Positions 28,905 through 40,082 of a DNA stretch of 46,463 nt are shown here, in pieces. How positions within the stretch are numbered: the stretch's first letter is position 1; every line of letters begins with the position of its first letter. The DNA lies in NCBI RefSeq assembly GCF_000485595.1, contig NW_014577758.1:103094-149556 (forward strand), read 5' to 3'. Source of the stretch: Priapulus caudatus (Eukaryota; Priapulida; Priapulimorpha; Priapulimorphida; Priapulidae). The notes under the pieces are model-generated. The model did not search any database and was not told where the DNA came from. It saw only the letters and a list, made by a program, of their open reading frames with translations. A program made the translations under genes and the position numbers.

Positions 28905-30439
28905 GATTCAAGGGGCGGCGCACGAGTTTTCAAAGTGGGGGGGCCCAACTTGAAGAAATGAGAGCCGACCATAGCGCCGGGACTGACAGTTATTCGGCGG
29001 CGAACCCCAGAGCGAGGGATCCAGGTGACCGACGCGGGGTGGTGCTTTTCTAAATTGTGCAACTGAAATGGAGCGATCTGGTGGCACATCGAAGGTGAAA
29101 AATTTCAAATCTTTTATGGAAGAACAACGGAAATAACACCATATTCAAAGTGACATGCTCCCTAGTACATGTCAACTATAGTGAAGTATAATAAATTTGC
29201 ATCAATAATGAATAACATGTAATGAGGAATAAAAGAATATGAAATAGTGAATCTTTTCAGGGCGTACAGAACTTTTCCATTTTCTTCAACCTGGTAATCA
29301 GTCATAAAGTTAAAACATTGCTGAATGATATTTAAACACTCTAAAACATCACTCGACTAGCTTTTATCTTAGTTTATCTTCCAGTGTTGCTGACAAGAGT
29401 TTTGCCTTAAAAACAAGCTGCTAGGATATCTACATTAAAGAATACATCAACTATTTATTATTAAAAAGCACTTGAGACTAAAGTGCAAAACTAAACACTA
29501 AAAGAAAAAAGGAACGCCTTTAATATTTAAAATAATGATACATAAAGACAGGGGCGTGTACAGGGGGGAAGTCCAGGGGTCCGACCCCCCCCCCTGCTCG
29601 CGCAGAACACAATCTGAGGGGGTCTAATTTCACAAATAATATTTCCTGGCCCTACCCCCAGACCCTCCGTTCGCGTGCTCGCAAGTATTGGGTTACGGTG
29701 AGACCCCCCCGCCCCTGAAATAAACAAATCCTGTTACAAGCCCTGCTAAAACTAGACGCTCAATAGGTCTATGTCCCCCAGGTTACTGCCGGAACGTACT
29801 TGGGTTACGGTCCGGAATATACTGCTCTCTCGTTATTCAGGCGCGTGCGTCTAGGCCTCTGCGCTGCTGCGCGTACATTAAGCCTGTGCGTACGGCGTGC
29901 AGTAGTGCAGTATAAGTAGCAGTGGGGGTGTGCATATGCAAGTAACGTACTAAGTCGACCCTCGATCGAGCCTCCGAAGCACAGGATCAAGGCCCCGGAA
30001 GTCACGCCACGGTATTGGGCAAATACGGGCGCTGTGCATGTCTGTTTGCTATAGAGTAAGGCTAAGAGGGCACTTCGTCAAACCTTTGTAATTTTCCTAG
30101 TAGGCAGACTGAAAATGTGGATATAAACACTGCTCCTTTCGCTCATTCTCCTCCTTCTCCTCTGCTTAAATTCCGCCTCTTTCTTTCTTGGCATTTCTTT
30201 CCGATTCATACAAAATACATATACGACCTATATATTTCTGCCAAAAAAGTGGGGGGGCGGGCCCCCATTTCCCGCCGTACCCCTGGATTATAAATAAAAT
30301 AAAATATAAATTAATAATATTAACACGACGCCATTCTATTACATTCTATTTATTACATGGCGGATGTAACATATTACTATAAGAGTATTTTAGTAATAGC
30401 ATTAGTAATTTATTTAATAATACGACATAATTATAACGA
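28905..30439. other. Non-coding sequence with GGGGC-rich element ends
   Basis: No convincing coding frame. AAAGTGGGGGGGC occurs at about 28933 and 30247, and CAGGGG/CCCCTG words recur. This style is common at ends of non-autonomous DNA transposons. Only 29549-29717 shows a pair of opposed ends. Confidence 0.4.
29549..29717. mobile_element. Possible MITE with CAGGGGCG termini
   Basis: 169-bp segment starting CAGGGGCGTGTACAGGGGG and ending CCCCCCCGCCCCTG, so the first 8 bases form an inverted pair. Flanks ATAAAGA and AAATAAA are similar but not an exact target duplication. Confidence 0.4.
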
Positions 30440-30835
30440 GATTATATTCTTATCATGCCCGCTCATCGATTATAATGCATTAGTGCTAATAATGCCTCGT
30501 GGACTGTTCTAACTGGCGCGATTGGAAATCATCGGGTGCCCGTTGGTATATCATGGCCAGACGTAATTTTGGATAAGTTGTTACTAGTTAAACGACCGCC
30601 CCGCAGGTACGTCCGCACCTCGACGTTATCGTGAGTAAACCCATCACACACGCCACCCTTGCAGCTAGTCCCCCCCAGCGGGCTGCGGGACCAGCAACTG
30701 AACTCTCGGCGGCTGTTTGACGCTGAGAGTCGCTTGCACCCGTATGACGTAGGGCAATGTTCGCGCTAGAAATCGCGCTTGTTTAGCATGTTTACCGATT
30801 GAAGCTAGTTTCGTCGCCGTTAAGCGTCATGAATA
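30440..30835. repeat. Inverted repeat arm 2 (with 22145-22500)
   Basis: Reverse-complement homologue of 22145-22500. Ends ~30 bp before the N gap. Confidence 0.8.
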
Positions 30836-30867
30836 AGATTCCGCCTCGCAATACTCGTGATTGATTT

Positions 30868-30892
30868 NNNNNNNNNNNNNNNNNNNNNNNNN
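30868..30892. other. Assembly gap (25 N)
   Basis: Run of 25 undetermined bases, showing a scaffold join here. Confidence 1.
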
Positions 30893-32689
30893 TGTGCTTA
30901 AACGCTTAACAAGCAGCATTAACACATTAACCAACACAGCGACAGCAGCCACTGTTTCGCTCCGAAGCCATACTCGAGTTATCATCCGACCCGCGCCGAA
31001 TTCGCGACGCGGTAAAGGCAAGACACACTGGCAGCCCGACACGCGCACAGAACGTAACGCGACAAAAAACGACAAAGTGCGCTCGGCGACTGGCGCAGCC
31101 ACACTGCAGCCGACATCGAGCCGCTGTAACGACAAAGACTTCACCCAGCACTCACCACAGTGCCCACTCGATGAGCAAAACGGCAAAAACTCCTGCTGCA
31201 TGCTTTTAAATAAGATGGCTGTAAAAAAACGCTCTATTGAAAAACCGAGAATTTATAATACAAGAATTATTACACGTAGCATATAATTACGAACGTAAAA
31301 CAGTAATCACGCTCTGATGGCCTGCCCGCAGCCTTGCATGTTTTCTGGTTAGATGGTCGTTCGCGACTCCACTGTTTATGAAGCGCCGGTGCGAGTTTAG
31401 CGCTGGGCGACCAGTCTACTTCCCTGCGCCTAGCATTGGTTATAATTTTATGCACGTAAATGGCCAATGTCACGTTGCCGATAGAACGGCTGCTGACTTG
31501 GCCATTTGTAAAAGTGTCAGCGGCGAAAGTCGCTGGCAAATAGAAACGTTTTTAAATATGTTTGTCGTCCGCCAGCTCGTTGTCGCGCGCTCGTTTGTCG
31601 CCGTCAGTGTGCAATGGCAGCTCATAGGAAACAATAGTTCTAATTCTGAAAAGGTTTGTCGTTACGCCGGCGGCCAACATCAGCTGTCGCTGCAGCTGTG
31701 CTTCGGCCCGCTGTAAGACCACTACACGCACACCCTAACAGCAGCGCAGAACACAAATATCCTACGACCGGGCTGGAATCTTAAACGCCAGTGCCTATTA
31801 CATACAAATACGTTCGGATAACAGATCATTCGCTATACCCTAGATTTGCTAACGAGCGTCGTCCTCGCGCGGTGGGCGACCCCATGGTGTGCAGAAAATG
31901 TGTACACGACATATACACGCCCAGCCTACCATATAACTTACTCACACCATCAGTTGCTACAGCCATTAACCAATACAGAACACTAATACACTATATTGAA
32001 TGTCTCAGTCTGACATGATTACAAACTCGCGTTAGTAACCATTAACGTAGGCCTACCTATTTATTCCGACCCGCGTAACGTGCCAGCGTTACTCGACGTT
32101 ACGTTGTACTTGATACCTCTCCAGCACTTGTTCACCTACTATAGCTAGCTGTACGGCACCCATGGAAGATCTGCAGATATCACAGCATCCCGCAAACACT
32201 CTACCCAGTAATGCACATGCACTGGTTAATATCGGACTGCATTCTAAAACACAGCCTGCCTCTACCAACAACTACGGGCGTGTCTCCCTCTTTTGCGCCC
32301 TTTTCTCTCCATTGCTTTTCACTATCTTCGCAACTGGTCATCGCGGTGGCGACCCCTCACTAGACGCCATCTCCCGTGAGATACAAACTTATGAACACGA
32401 TGCCACGCATTCTAAAAGCGAACTCTGCTACACTCCCCCCAACTTAAAATTGCAAAAGCCCCTGCCTCAACTTTATACTACCAAATAACAATAAACATAG
32501 CAGATTTTTTATTTTTTTTGTTAACACATGCTTATTACTATGACCACTGGAAAACAACCGCACATTTGTCATGTAAACACAGCACTCCGCCCTAAAAACA
32601 AGGCGGCACCGCCCAGCGGTAACATTACAAAGAATGCTGTCAACTACAGAAATAAAGCAAATCACGCACGGTGCCGCTTAGTTGGCCCC
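30893..32689. other. Unassigned sequence after gap
   Basis: Open frames of up to ~115 codons on both strands carry no motif I recognise. No tRNA, tandem repeat or LTR structure was found. Confidence 0.35.
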
Positions 32690-34926
32690 CCGGCCACTAT
32701 GCCCGACGTTCCTCCCACGCCGTCCAGCGGGTCAGGCAGAACCGTTCGGCGTACAGCAGGCCCCCGGAACCCGCTTGCCGACGCTCCGCCCGTAGTCCTC
32801 ACCACATGCTATGGGTCTCCCGTCTCCATCCACGTGCTTACTGTCTCAGTTCTCACCTACGTGTTACTGTCTCGGTCTCCCACGTGTTACTGTCTCGCGT
32901 TTCACCACGTCGCTTACTGTCTCAGTCTTCACACGTGTTATAGTGGTATCACAAAGAGGAAGAGTTCATCACGCCGGCACCGGCGACAGGGTTGCCTTCG
33001 CCTCTTTATCGGTCCGTTGCGTCTTCTAGCAGCCACCAGTCTGCGTAGTCTGTCTGAGCGGCCATTACGTCTCGCCGGCATGCGGTCGGGCGCGACAACA
33101 CGCCAAACCGCTCCCTCGGCGCGGTCTTACATGGGCAGGCTGGACCACCTCTGCCCGCCACAGGCAGTGGCGCGTGGACCCCACCACCCGCCGTGCGCAT
33201 ACTCCAGCATCGACACCGCTGCCTCCCCTTGTCCGCTTCGGCTAACACAATCGGCGGTGCTTGCGAAAGCAGGATTCATACCCCCGCGAGTGTGATCATC
33301 ACTGCAGGAGACTCACGAGGGTCATATGCTTACGCTCACTTTCCTCCTCCTTGCTGACTCGCTGCAGGTTGTTTATCTCACCACGGGGCGTCCGTAACCC
33401 AGTTTGAGCGATCCTAGTGCCACGCGTACGAGCGTCTCTTCTTACTCGCCCTCCGCTGCCAACTCATCCGCTCTACTGTCCCTTCTGGCAAGCCATAGTA
33501 CTGCAGGCGGCTGCCACTTGCCAGCCGGCTGCGGGTCACTTTGCTCCGGCATTCGCCGCCAAGCCCCGTCGTCGGTACCCATGCTCCATGCTCCAACGGC
33601 CTATTGTTTGCACCTCGCCGCCTCGTCTGCCATGCCCGCTTCTCCACTTCTGGTTCTTGCTGCCTCCGCTGGCGAGAAGTCGAAGTCCATTGGGGGTCTG
33701 TGCCGTCGCCCCACTGTTCCCGACTCACCATCGGTCGCGCGGTCGGGGTCCCTTGCGTCGACACAGGCATCATCGCGACTCAAAAAACGCCCAGCAGATT
33801 CCTTGCTCTGCCCCCACCTCAACTTCATTGCCTCATCCCCTCAGCTTTCCGCATTTTAGGGTCCTCGGGCCCCGACATCATCGACCACCCACCGCTTTCG
33901 TGAGCGTTCTTCCTGCTCGTACGCTCTTCCGAAGGTTATGATTACACAGACCACCTTCACCAGATCCGTGCTCCTTGCCTGTATTCGACCGAGGCGTCCA
34001 CGACTCCTAACACCAAAGTAATGCGCCAGTCCATGGCCTACCCAACTTGACATCGTTGGGCGGATAGAAGTACCTATACCAGGCTTCCGTCAGGTAATGC
34101 TGAATTGGTTACCGTGCTTGTCGTAGCACCTCCTTCTGCCGCTCAGGCTGTGCCATCAATGGCAGTCTTCTTGCTCCGTTCGTGCCGCCCGCCGCGCGAT
34201 CGCTTGCTCACCCACTCAACATTATTCGTGACGGGACAGGCCGGCAAATCGAACTCACAGTCGGTCGGGCTGCGTGTCCACATCATGGTCGATGGGCATG
34301 CCGACCTCCCTGGCCCAACACAGCATTCAATATTTCGGGCTGACGCCAGTGCTCTCCTGCATTGCTTCCCCGCATATGCTGCCTAACATACGGAGATAGG
34401 TACTCCCAATCATCGCAGTGGCCCAAGCATATCCTGCGACGTCCGATTGGAATCGCTTCACCAGGCCGCCGACTGAGGGTTGGTAGCGGTCGTCGTCCTA
34501 GGGTCTTCTCAATCCGCAAGTAGATTCACACCCGGCAAAACAACCGCCGACTCGACCCACAAACTCTTCGCCCCTGGTCGAGAGTGGAGTGTCCTCGCGC
34601 ACACAAAACAGTTGAGAAGAAGTTCGTGACGAGGCAGTCCATTTTGTGAAGTAATCACGCAGAACAGCAGTATGTGCTGATTACCCGACGTTGTCGTCAC
34701 CTGCAATCGGCTCCCATTGAAGTCAATGCCACCAGACCGCTCCTTGGTGCGGCCCACCGGCTTGTTGCGCAAGTCCCGCACGCGCGCTTGCCTCCCTCCT
34801 TTACCTGCCTTGGCGCACACGCTCGCCACTGCTGAGCACCACCTCTTGATCGTCGGCGGCCGCAATTCCCGGCCCACATGAAACCTCTGCACGCACCACC
34901 GCCTCCAGAGTCTTCAGTTGCCCCGA
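32690..34926 (-). pseudogene. Inverted, noisy 3' part of the gypsy element
   Basis: Reverse complement corresponds to about 39465-41375 of the forward element, plus more LTR. Visible on the minus strand are an integrase zinc-finger stretch (IKRW..., 34750-34890), SGNQHIL near 34670, the VKVVCV and RWVVDDVG stretch (33880-33990), a polypurine tract (AAGGAGGAGGAAAG) near 33340, and LTR sequence with repeated CACGTG(G)-GAGACAGTAA units (32840-32940). Indels occur every few tens of bases relative to the forward copy, so no frame survives. Confidence 0.85.
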
Positions 34927-35230
34927 GGACACGCGTTACCTAATAAATATTAAACTTACTTCGTACTTATTGCTTATTACTTCTCACTTCGTGACCGGCA
35001 CCCCCTCCGTATTTCTTACTTCTCACTGGACGGCCGGAACCCCCCCTTTTTTGGCGCTCGGGTGTTCGACTGTCCTTGCCACATCGCGATCCTTGTGATC
35101 GAACCTAGATAGGACGGGGAGTAACGGCCCTGTCAGGGTGCGCAGCGACAACGGCAACCGAACATATACCACGGCCAAATAGAGTAGTCGAGTAGTCGGT
35201 TAGGTAAAGAGAGAGCGAAAACCGTTACAC
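34927..35230 (+). mobile_element. 3' part of 5' LTR of gypsy element
   Basis: Ends CCGTTACA at 35229-35230, immediately before a TGGTG-type primer site. The start of the LTR (expected TGACGAAGC, as at 40980) is missing; the left side runs into the inverted copy. The exact left limit is uncertain. Confidence 0.55.
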
Positions 35231-35250
35231 TGGTGATGCGTGACCAGGAT
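35231..35250 (+). promoter_or_regulatory. Primer binding site (PBS)
   Basis: TGGTGATGCGTGACCAGGAT, directly after LTR-type GTTACAC. It resembles TGGTGCCGTGACCAGGAT at 43552 of the other family, with a 2-bp insertion. The tRNA primer was not identified. Confidence 0.6.
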
Positions 35251-35259
35251 TGCGACGTG

Positions 35260-36819
35260 ATGGCGAGACGACGAACGACACGCCAGACAGTCGAGGCCGA
35301 GTTGGAGATGCAGGGCGTTGGATGGGACCAACCAGATGCCATCGCTCCGCGCAGTGGTGGAGGGGGGCAGAGTAGCTCTAGAGACTCTGCGAATGCGCTG
35401 CTGTCAGTGCTCGCTGCCAGTCCAGCGGCAGTTGTGGGGCAGCGAATGCTGCAGCAGGAGGGAGGATCTGGGGAGACGCCTCGGCGGCCGCCACAGAGCA
35501 TCGATGGGCAACTGCGGTCAGTGCGGGAGGTTGAGCAGCAGAGACGGAGAAGAGCCAGGCAGTTGCTGCAGGACGTCATTGATTTGGCGGGCGCCCCTGA
35601 AGACCTGCTCCCCCGGGATGGCAAGCGTGAAGGTCGGAGGTCGGACTGGATGACTGGCGATGAGTCTGAGGTGGATGCATGGGAGGCGCAGCCACAACTG
35701 CAGACAGAAACACCCTGGGATCAGGCGGAACATTCGCCGACGGGGCAAGGAATAAATGTAGGAAGGCCGGTGAAGGAGATGGCGACACCTCGCGCGGGGA
35801 ATCTACGGAGGACTCGCGCCGACATGAAGTTGGCGCCCTACTCTGGGGCTGCTGGTGCGCCGCTGGGTAGTTTTCTGCGGCAGTTTGACATTACGGCTCG
35901 GTGGAACCAGTGGGATCCGTCCGAGCGCGCAGAACAGCTTGCGGCGGCTCTCGTGTGGCCTGCGGCGGATGCTCTGGAAGAGTACGAGGGAGTGCCCAGC
36001 GAGGAGTGCCTCCGTAGAGAACTCCAGGAGAGGTATGGGACGGTTTGCCGAGAAGAGAGAGACCAGGCTATCCTCGCGGCCCGCCGTCGTCTTCCAGGAG
36101 AGGAGTGGCTTGAATACGCGAGACAGCTCCGAAAACTGGCCCGGTCGGCCATGCCGTGGGCGGCATCAGAGCACCTAAGTCGATGGCTCAAGGGGCGACT
36201 TGTGGATGAACTGCCCACAGAGGGCCACCGCGCGTATATCCTAAGCAAGGGATGTACGACCATCGAAGCAGCTGCAGCATGTGCCACCGACTATGACATG
36301 CTGGTGGTGCGCGGGCCCGCCCCGCTGAAGAAGCCCCAGGTGGCACCAGTGTTGAAATCTGAGGAAGCCAGTTCCGGGGAAAACGCATCAGCCGCTGTTC
36401 TGTCTGAGGGTCTTCAGGAAATTAAGCAGATGCTAAGGGACCTTCTAAGTAATGGGGGACCCAGCGTTCAACGCCCGGCGCCTCCTGGCAGCGGCAGGGT
36501 CGGAGATCATAAGAGAGGGTCCAATGGTCAGGGACGCAGACCAATGACCTGCTACGAGTGCGGAGAGGTGGGCCATTTCGCGCGAGAGTGCCCGGAACGG
36601 AGGAGACGCCGGCGAGAAGAGCTCGACCATTATGGGCCACAGCAGTACAGTGACAATGGGCAACAAAGCTATGCCGACGCAGCACGAGGATGCGGGGGAC
36701 CACCGCCAGGCAGAGCAGGTTGGACAGGTGACAAATCACCTCGGCGACAACCTTACAAGGCGGGGTGCATGACAAAAGAGTCGGGAGACACTTGGGCCGG
36801 GTCTAGGCCGGAAAACTAG
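35260..36819 (+). CDS. gag: Ty3/gypsy Gag
   Basis: 519-codon open frame from ATG at 35260 (MARRRTTRQTVEAELEMQ), chosen because earlier starts lie in the primer site. The N-terminal ~200 residues are acidic/Gln-rich and of low complexity. The middle has the retrotransposon Gag block (LAPYSGAAGAPLGSFLRQFD, WNQWDPSERAEQLAAAL, ...WLKGRLVDELPTEG). The C-terminus carries one CCHC zinc knuckle, CYECGEVGHFAREC (C-x2-C-x4-H-x4-C), near 36550-36590, followed by an Arg-rich stretch. It is intact and forms the particle and binds RNA in this family. Pol follows in another frame. Confidence 0.9.
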   Translation: MARRRTTRQTVEAELEMQGVGWDQPDAIAPRSGGGGQSSSRDSANALLSVLAASPAAVVGQRMLQQEGGSGETPRRPPQSIDGQLRSVREVEQQRRRRARQLLQDVIDLAGAPEDLLPRDGKREGRRSDWMTGDESEVDAWEAQPQLQTETPWDQAEHSPTGQGINVGRPVKEMATPRAGNLRRTRADMKLAPYSGAAGAPLGSFLRQFDITARWNQWDPSERAEQLAAALVWPAADALEEYEGVPSEECLRRELQERYGTVCREERDQAILAARRRLPGEEWLEYARQLRKLARSAMPWAASEHLSRWLKGRLVDELPTEGHRAYILSKGCTTIEAAAACATDYDMLVVRGPAPLKKPQVAPVLKSEEASSGENASAAVLSEGLQEIKQMLRDLLSNGGPSVQRPAPPGSGRVGDHKRGSNGQGRRPMTCYECGEVGHFARECPERRRRRREELDHYGPQQYSDNGQQSYADAARGCGGPPPGRAGWTGDKSPRRQPYKAGCMTKESGDTWAGSRPEN

Positions 36820-36833
36820 GGAAGGCGGAGTCT

Positions 36834-37304
36834 GTGCCGAGGGCTTCAGCCTACCAAGGAAAACGGCAGACAGAGCGACCGAGAAGGTCGGAGATCCGGG
36901 CGGTACTGAATAGGCCGTCCTGGCGAGTTGGACTTGTAGTGTGTGGGAAGGCGGTAGAGTTCCTGGTTGACACAGGTGCAGAGGTGACCCTATTAGATAG
37001 CGGGGCCTACGAGAGGTTGCCTCAGGGGAAGCCGGGACTGACCCCGACGGTGGCAGAGGTGGTCGACGTTCAACATCGGCCATTACCGACGCTGGGCGAG
37101 TGTGAAGTGCAGCTTGGGTTTGGCGGCCAGCGCTATTTGCACGATGTGCTGGTAGTACAGATGGGAGAAGTTGGTGGCGTGCTAGGCATGGACTTCATGG
37201 GCCAGCACAACTGTCAACTGGACACGGGTCGCGGCTACCTCACGATCGAAGGGGTTACTCATGCCCTCTACGGCGGACGGCCTGTCGACAATCGTCGTTT
37301 GTGA
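36834..37304 (+). CDS. Ty3/gypsy protease region
   Basis: Frame with the aspartic protease signature FLVDTGAEVTLLD near 36961-36999 (DTG catalytic triad), and GGVLGMDFMGQHNCQLD downstream, the family's ILG.D.. flap-side motif. It ends at a stop after the conserved region. It lies after Gag with a frame change, so expression would need frameshifting or readthrough, or this reflects decay. Confidence 0.85.
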   Translation: MPRASAYQGKRQTERPRRSEIRAVLNRPSWRVGLVVCGKAVEFLVDTGAEVTLLDSGAYERLPQGKPGLTPTVAEVVDVQHRPLPTLGECEVQLGFGGQRYLHDVLVVQMGEVGGVLGMDFMGQHNCQLDTGRGYLTIEGVTHALYGGRPVDNRRL

Positions 37305-37316
37305 TCGACCCGAACT

Positions 37317-37850
37317 GTGCGAATTCCAGCGGGACACCGAGCCGTGGTGCAGGGCAGCGTGCGCGGGTCAGGTTGGGTGGTCGCCCGTCTGGCCATCGCG
37401 GAACCTACGCGTCGGTTTGCTGAATGCGGGGCGCGCCGGGGAGTTGTGATGGCGCGTTGTTTGGTTGACACGGCGGGGAACCGGGTGCCTCTGTCGGTAG
37501 TCAACGTGGGGTCAGAGGAGGTCGTCATCCAGCAGGGAGCAGAGTTGGCCCACTTAGAGGACATTGCTCAAGTAGGGAGAGTGGGCGATGGCGAGTGCAA
37601 CTCGGCGGAGAAGGCAGTGCAGCAAGTGCCGTTACATCTCCAGGGATTGATCAACGGGATGGATGCTAGTGTGACGACCGAGCAGCGTGGTGCGGTAATA
37701 GAGACGGTTGACGCTTACCGCGATCTGTTTGCAGCACCGGGTGGAGCGTTGGGCCAAACGGGTGTTGTCAAGCATACCATCGACACGGGTAACCATTACC
37801 CAATTAAGCAGGCTCCTCGACGTTTCCGCTGGACAAGCAGCAGGCCTTAG
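37317..37850 (+). pseudogene. Ty3/gypsy protease-RT linker, frame broken
   Basis: Open frame containing VVARLAIAEPTRRF, AGNRVPLSVVNVG and the pre-RT block DLFAAPGGALGQTGVVKHTI then YPIKQAPRRF. This segment usually sits between protease and RT in one polyprotein. The frame changes just before it (about 37304-37317) and just after it (about 37835-37868), so Pol is interrupted on both sides. Confidence 0.8.
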
Positions 37851-37867
37851 ACGAGGAGCTCGATCGG

Positions 37868-39166
37868 ATGTTGGATGCTGGTATCGTGCAGCCAAGCGAT
37901 AGCCCATGGGCTTCTCCAGTGGTTCTAGTCACCAAGAAGGACGGTGCAGTGAGGTTTTGCATCAACTTCCGCAAACTCAACGATGTGACGAGGAAGGATG
38001 CGTACCCCTTGCCCCGCATTGACGATACTTTGGATTCCCTCGCCGGGGCCACATGGTTTTCCACGCTTGATCTGGCCAGTGGTTTTTGGCAGGTTGAAAT
38101 GGATCCCCGGGATGCAGCCAAGACTGCGTTTGCGGTAAAGCGAGGCCTGTTTCAATTCCGCGTTATGCCATTCGGCCTCGTCAATGCACCCGCCACCTTT
38201 GAACGGCTAATGGAACTCGTCTTGAGAGGTCTCCAGTGGAGGGAGTGCTTAGTGTACCTGGACGATGTTATTGTTTTCGGCTCCACATTCGAGGGTGCGC
38301 TGGGCAACCTTCGCGATGTGTTTGAGCGTTTGCGTGAGGCGGGACTGTGCCTGAAGCCGTCCAAGTGCAGTCTTTTCCAAAAGAGTGCCGTTTTCCTCGG
38401 CCATGTGGTGTCGTCCGATGGTGTCAGCTGTGATCCGGGAAAGATTGGGGCCGTTAGTGGTTGGGACCGACCGGAGAATGTTAGCGAGGTGAGGAGTTTT
38501 CTCGGCTTTGCCAACTATTATCGGCGGTTCATCCCCGGGTTTGCGACTGTGGCGGGGCCACTCACCGACCTGACGCGGAAGGACCATCCGTTTCGCTGGA
38601 CGGAGAGCTGCCAGGTGGCATTCTGCACGCTCAAGCAGAAATTGACAGAGGCGCCGGTACTGGCTTACCCGCTACCAGAGGGGGAGTTCACGGTTGACAC
38701 CGACGCCAGTGCAACCGGTATGGGGGCAGTGCTTTCGCAGTGTCAAGGGGGAGTGGAGCGGGTGATCGCCTACTCCAGTAAGACGCTCTCCCAGACGCAG
38801 CGGAGGTATTGTACCACCAACCGGGAGTTGCTGGCCGTCGTGACTGCCGTCAAGCAATTCCGGCACTACCTCCACGAACGACACTTTACCGTGCAGACCG
38901 ATCATGCGTCGCTCACCTGGCTTCTGAACTTCAAGGAGCCAGAGGGCATGGTGGCGAGGTGGATCGCCTACCTCGGGACGTTCGATATGAAAATCGAACA
39001 TCGCCCTGGGAGGCTTCATAGCAACGCAGACGGATTGTCGCGGCAGCCTGGTTGTCGACGGTGTAAGCGTGTAATGTTGCAGTTGCGAGACGGGTGCTTC
39101 GTGCGAGAGCGAGGCATCGGCCAGGACCATGGAGACCGGTGCCAGAGAAGGATGGGGAGGCGCTAG
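37868..39166 (+). CDS. pol: Ty3/gypsy reverse transcriptase and RNase H
   Basis: Long frame with RT blocks VVLVTKKDGAVRFCINFRKL, YPLPRIDDTLDSL, FSTLDLASGFWQVEMD, FRVMPFGLVNAPATFERLM and the catalytic YLDD near 38255-38266 (LVYLDDVIVFG). FLGFANYYRRFIPGFA then leads to RNase H (FTVDTDASATGMGAVLSQ, TNRELLAV, TDHASLTWL). All catalytic Asp residues expected by eye are present. The end reads out of frame from about 39070, where the integrase frame takes over. Confidence 0.93.
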   Translation: MLDAGIVQPSDSPWASPVVLVTKKDGAVRFCINFRKLNDVTRKDAYPLPRIDDTLDSLAGATWFSTLDLASGFWQVEMDPRDAAKTAFAVKRGLFQFRVMPFGLVNAPATFERLMELVLRGLQWRECLVYLDDVIVFGSTFEGALGNLRDVFERLREAGLCLKPSKCSLFQKSAVFLGHVVSSDGVSCDPGKIGAVSGWDRPENVSEVRSFLGFANYYRRFIPGFATVAGPLTDLTRKDHPFRWTESCQVAFCTLKQKLTEAPVLAYPLPEGEFTVDTDASATGMGAVLSQCQGGVERVIAYSSKTLSQTQRRYCTTNRELLAVVTAVKQFRHYLHERHFTVQTDHASLTWLLNFKEPEGMVARWIAYLGTFDMKIEHRPGRLHSNADGLSRQPGCRRCKRVMLQLRDGCFVRERGIGQDHGDRCQRRMGRR

Positions 39167-39891
39167 ACCGATGGGACACCGCCCAGGTAGAAAAGTGGCA
39201 GCATGGGGATCCCATGATCAAGAAGATCCTTGACTTGAAGCGGGCCCACGCTGACCAACCCACCTACAATGATATGGCAAGTCTCTCCTGGGAAGGGAAG
39301 GCGTTCTGGCATAATTGGAGCCAGCTTGAGGTACGCCGAGGCCTGCTGCACCATCTATGGTCACCGGACCACCTGCGCGGCGACGCGCGGCCAAGGCTTG
39401 TGGCTCCCCCAGAGATGCGACGGGAGATAATGAACTTGTTACATGGGGCCCGGATGTCAGGACACCTCGGGGCACTGAAGACGCTGGAGCGGGTGCGTCA
39501 GAGGTTCATGTGGCCGGGGATGCGGGCCGACATCAAGAGGTGGTGTCAGCAGTGCGACGTGTGCGCCAGGAGGAAAGGAGGGAGGAAGCGCCGTGCGGGA
39601 CTTCGGCAACAGCCGGTGGGTGCACCAATGGAGCGCGTGGCCATTGACTTCATGGGGCCCTTGCCAGTGACCAAGTCGGGTAATCAGCACATACTCGTTC
39701 TGTGCGATTACTTCACAAAATGGACTGAGGCTTACGCACTACCCGACCAGACAGCGATGACGACGGCAGACTGTCTCGTCACACGGTTCTTCTCACGGTT
39801 TGGTGTGCGGAGGACACTCCACTCTGACCAGGGGCGGAATTTCGAGTTCGTTCTTGCCGGGCGTGTGCGGGGGAGAACTACTTGGGATTGA
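39094..39891 (+). CDS. Ty3/gypsy integrase, N-terminal and core part
   Basis: Contains the HHCC zinc finger (SGHLGALKTLERV...C-x2-C near 39450-39570, ending CQQCDVCARRK) and the core start VAIDFMGPLPVTKSGNQHIL with the first catalytic Asp near 39650. The second Asp is in LHSDQGRNFE near 39820. Beyond 39845 the frame is lost, so the third acidic residue and following helix are not in frame. Confidence 0.9.
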   Translation: MLRARARHRPGPWRPVPEKDGEALDRWDTAQVEKWQHGDPMIKKILDLKRAHADQPTYNDMASLSWEGKAFWHNWSQLEVRRGLLHHLWSPDHLRGDARPRLVAPPEMRREIMNLLHGARMSGHLGALKTLERVRQRFMWPGMRADIKRWCQQCDVCARRKGGRKRRAGLRQQPVGAPMERVAIDFMGPLPVTKSGNQHILVLCDYFTKWTEAYALPDQTAMTTADCLVTRFFSRFGVRRTLHSDQGRNFEFVLAGRVRGRTTWD

Positions 39892-40082
39892 GGAAGACCA
39901 GGACGACACCCTACACCCTCAGTTCGGACGGCGGGATTGCGAAGCGATTCAAATGCGACACTCCAGAAAATGCTTGCCACTGGGATGCATGGACGACCAT
40001 TCATCCGTTATGTATTGCAGCATATCGGGGAATCTTCATGCAGAGAGAGCACTGGGTCAGCCCGATATGATGCGTTTGGCAG
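39892..40082 (+). pseudogene. Integrase core end, scrambled by indels
   Basis: Pieces of the expected sequence appear in alternating frames (RTTPYTLSSDGG, then LQKMLATGMHGRPF). Several small insertions or deletions are needed to follow the domain, so the core is inactive as written or the sequence contains errors. Confidence 0.8.

Noticed and set aside
28419-28953. His/Thr-rich frames of 139 and 237 codons
   Set aside because: Translations of the (CA)n tract.
35133-35624. 163-codon antisense frame opposite gag
   Set aside because: Shadow of the GC-rich gag coding strand; no family match.
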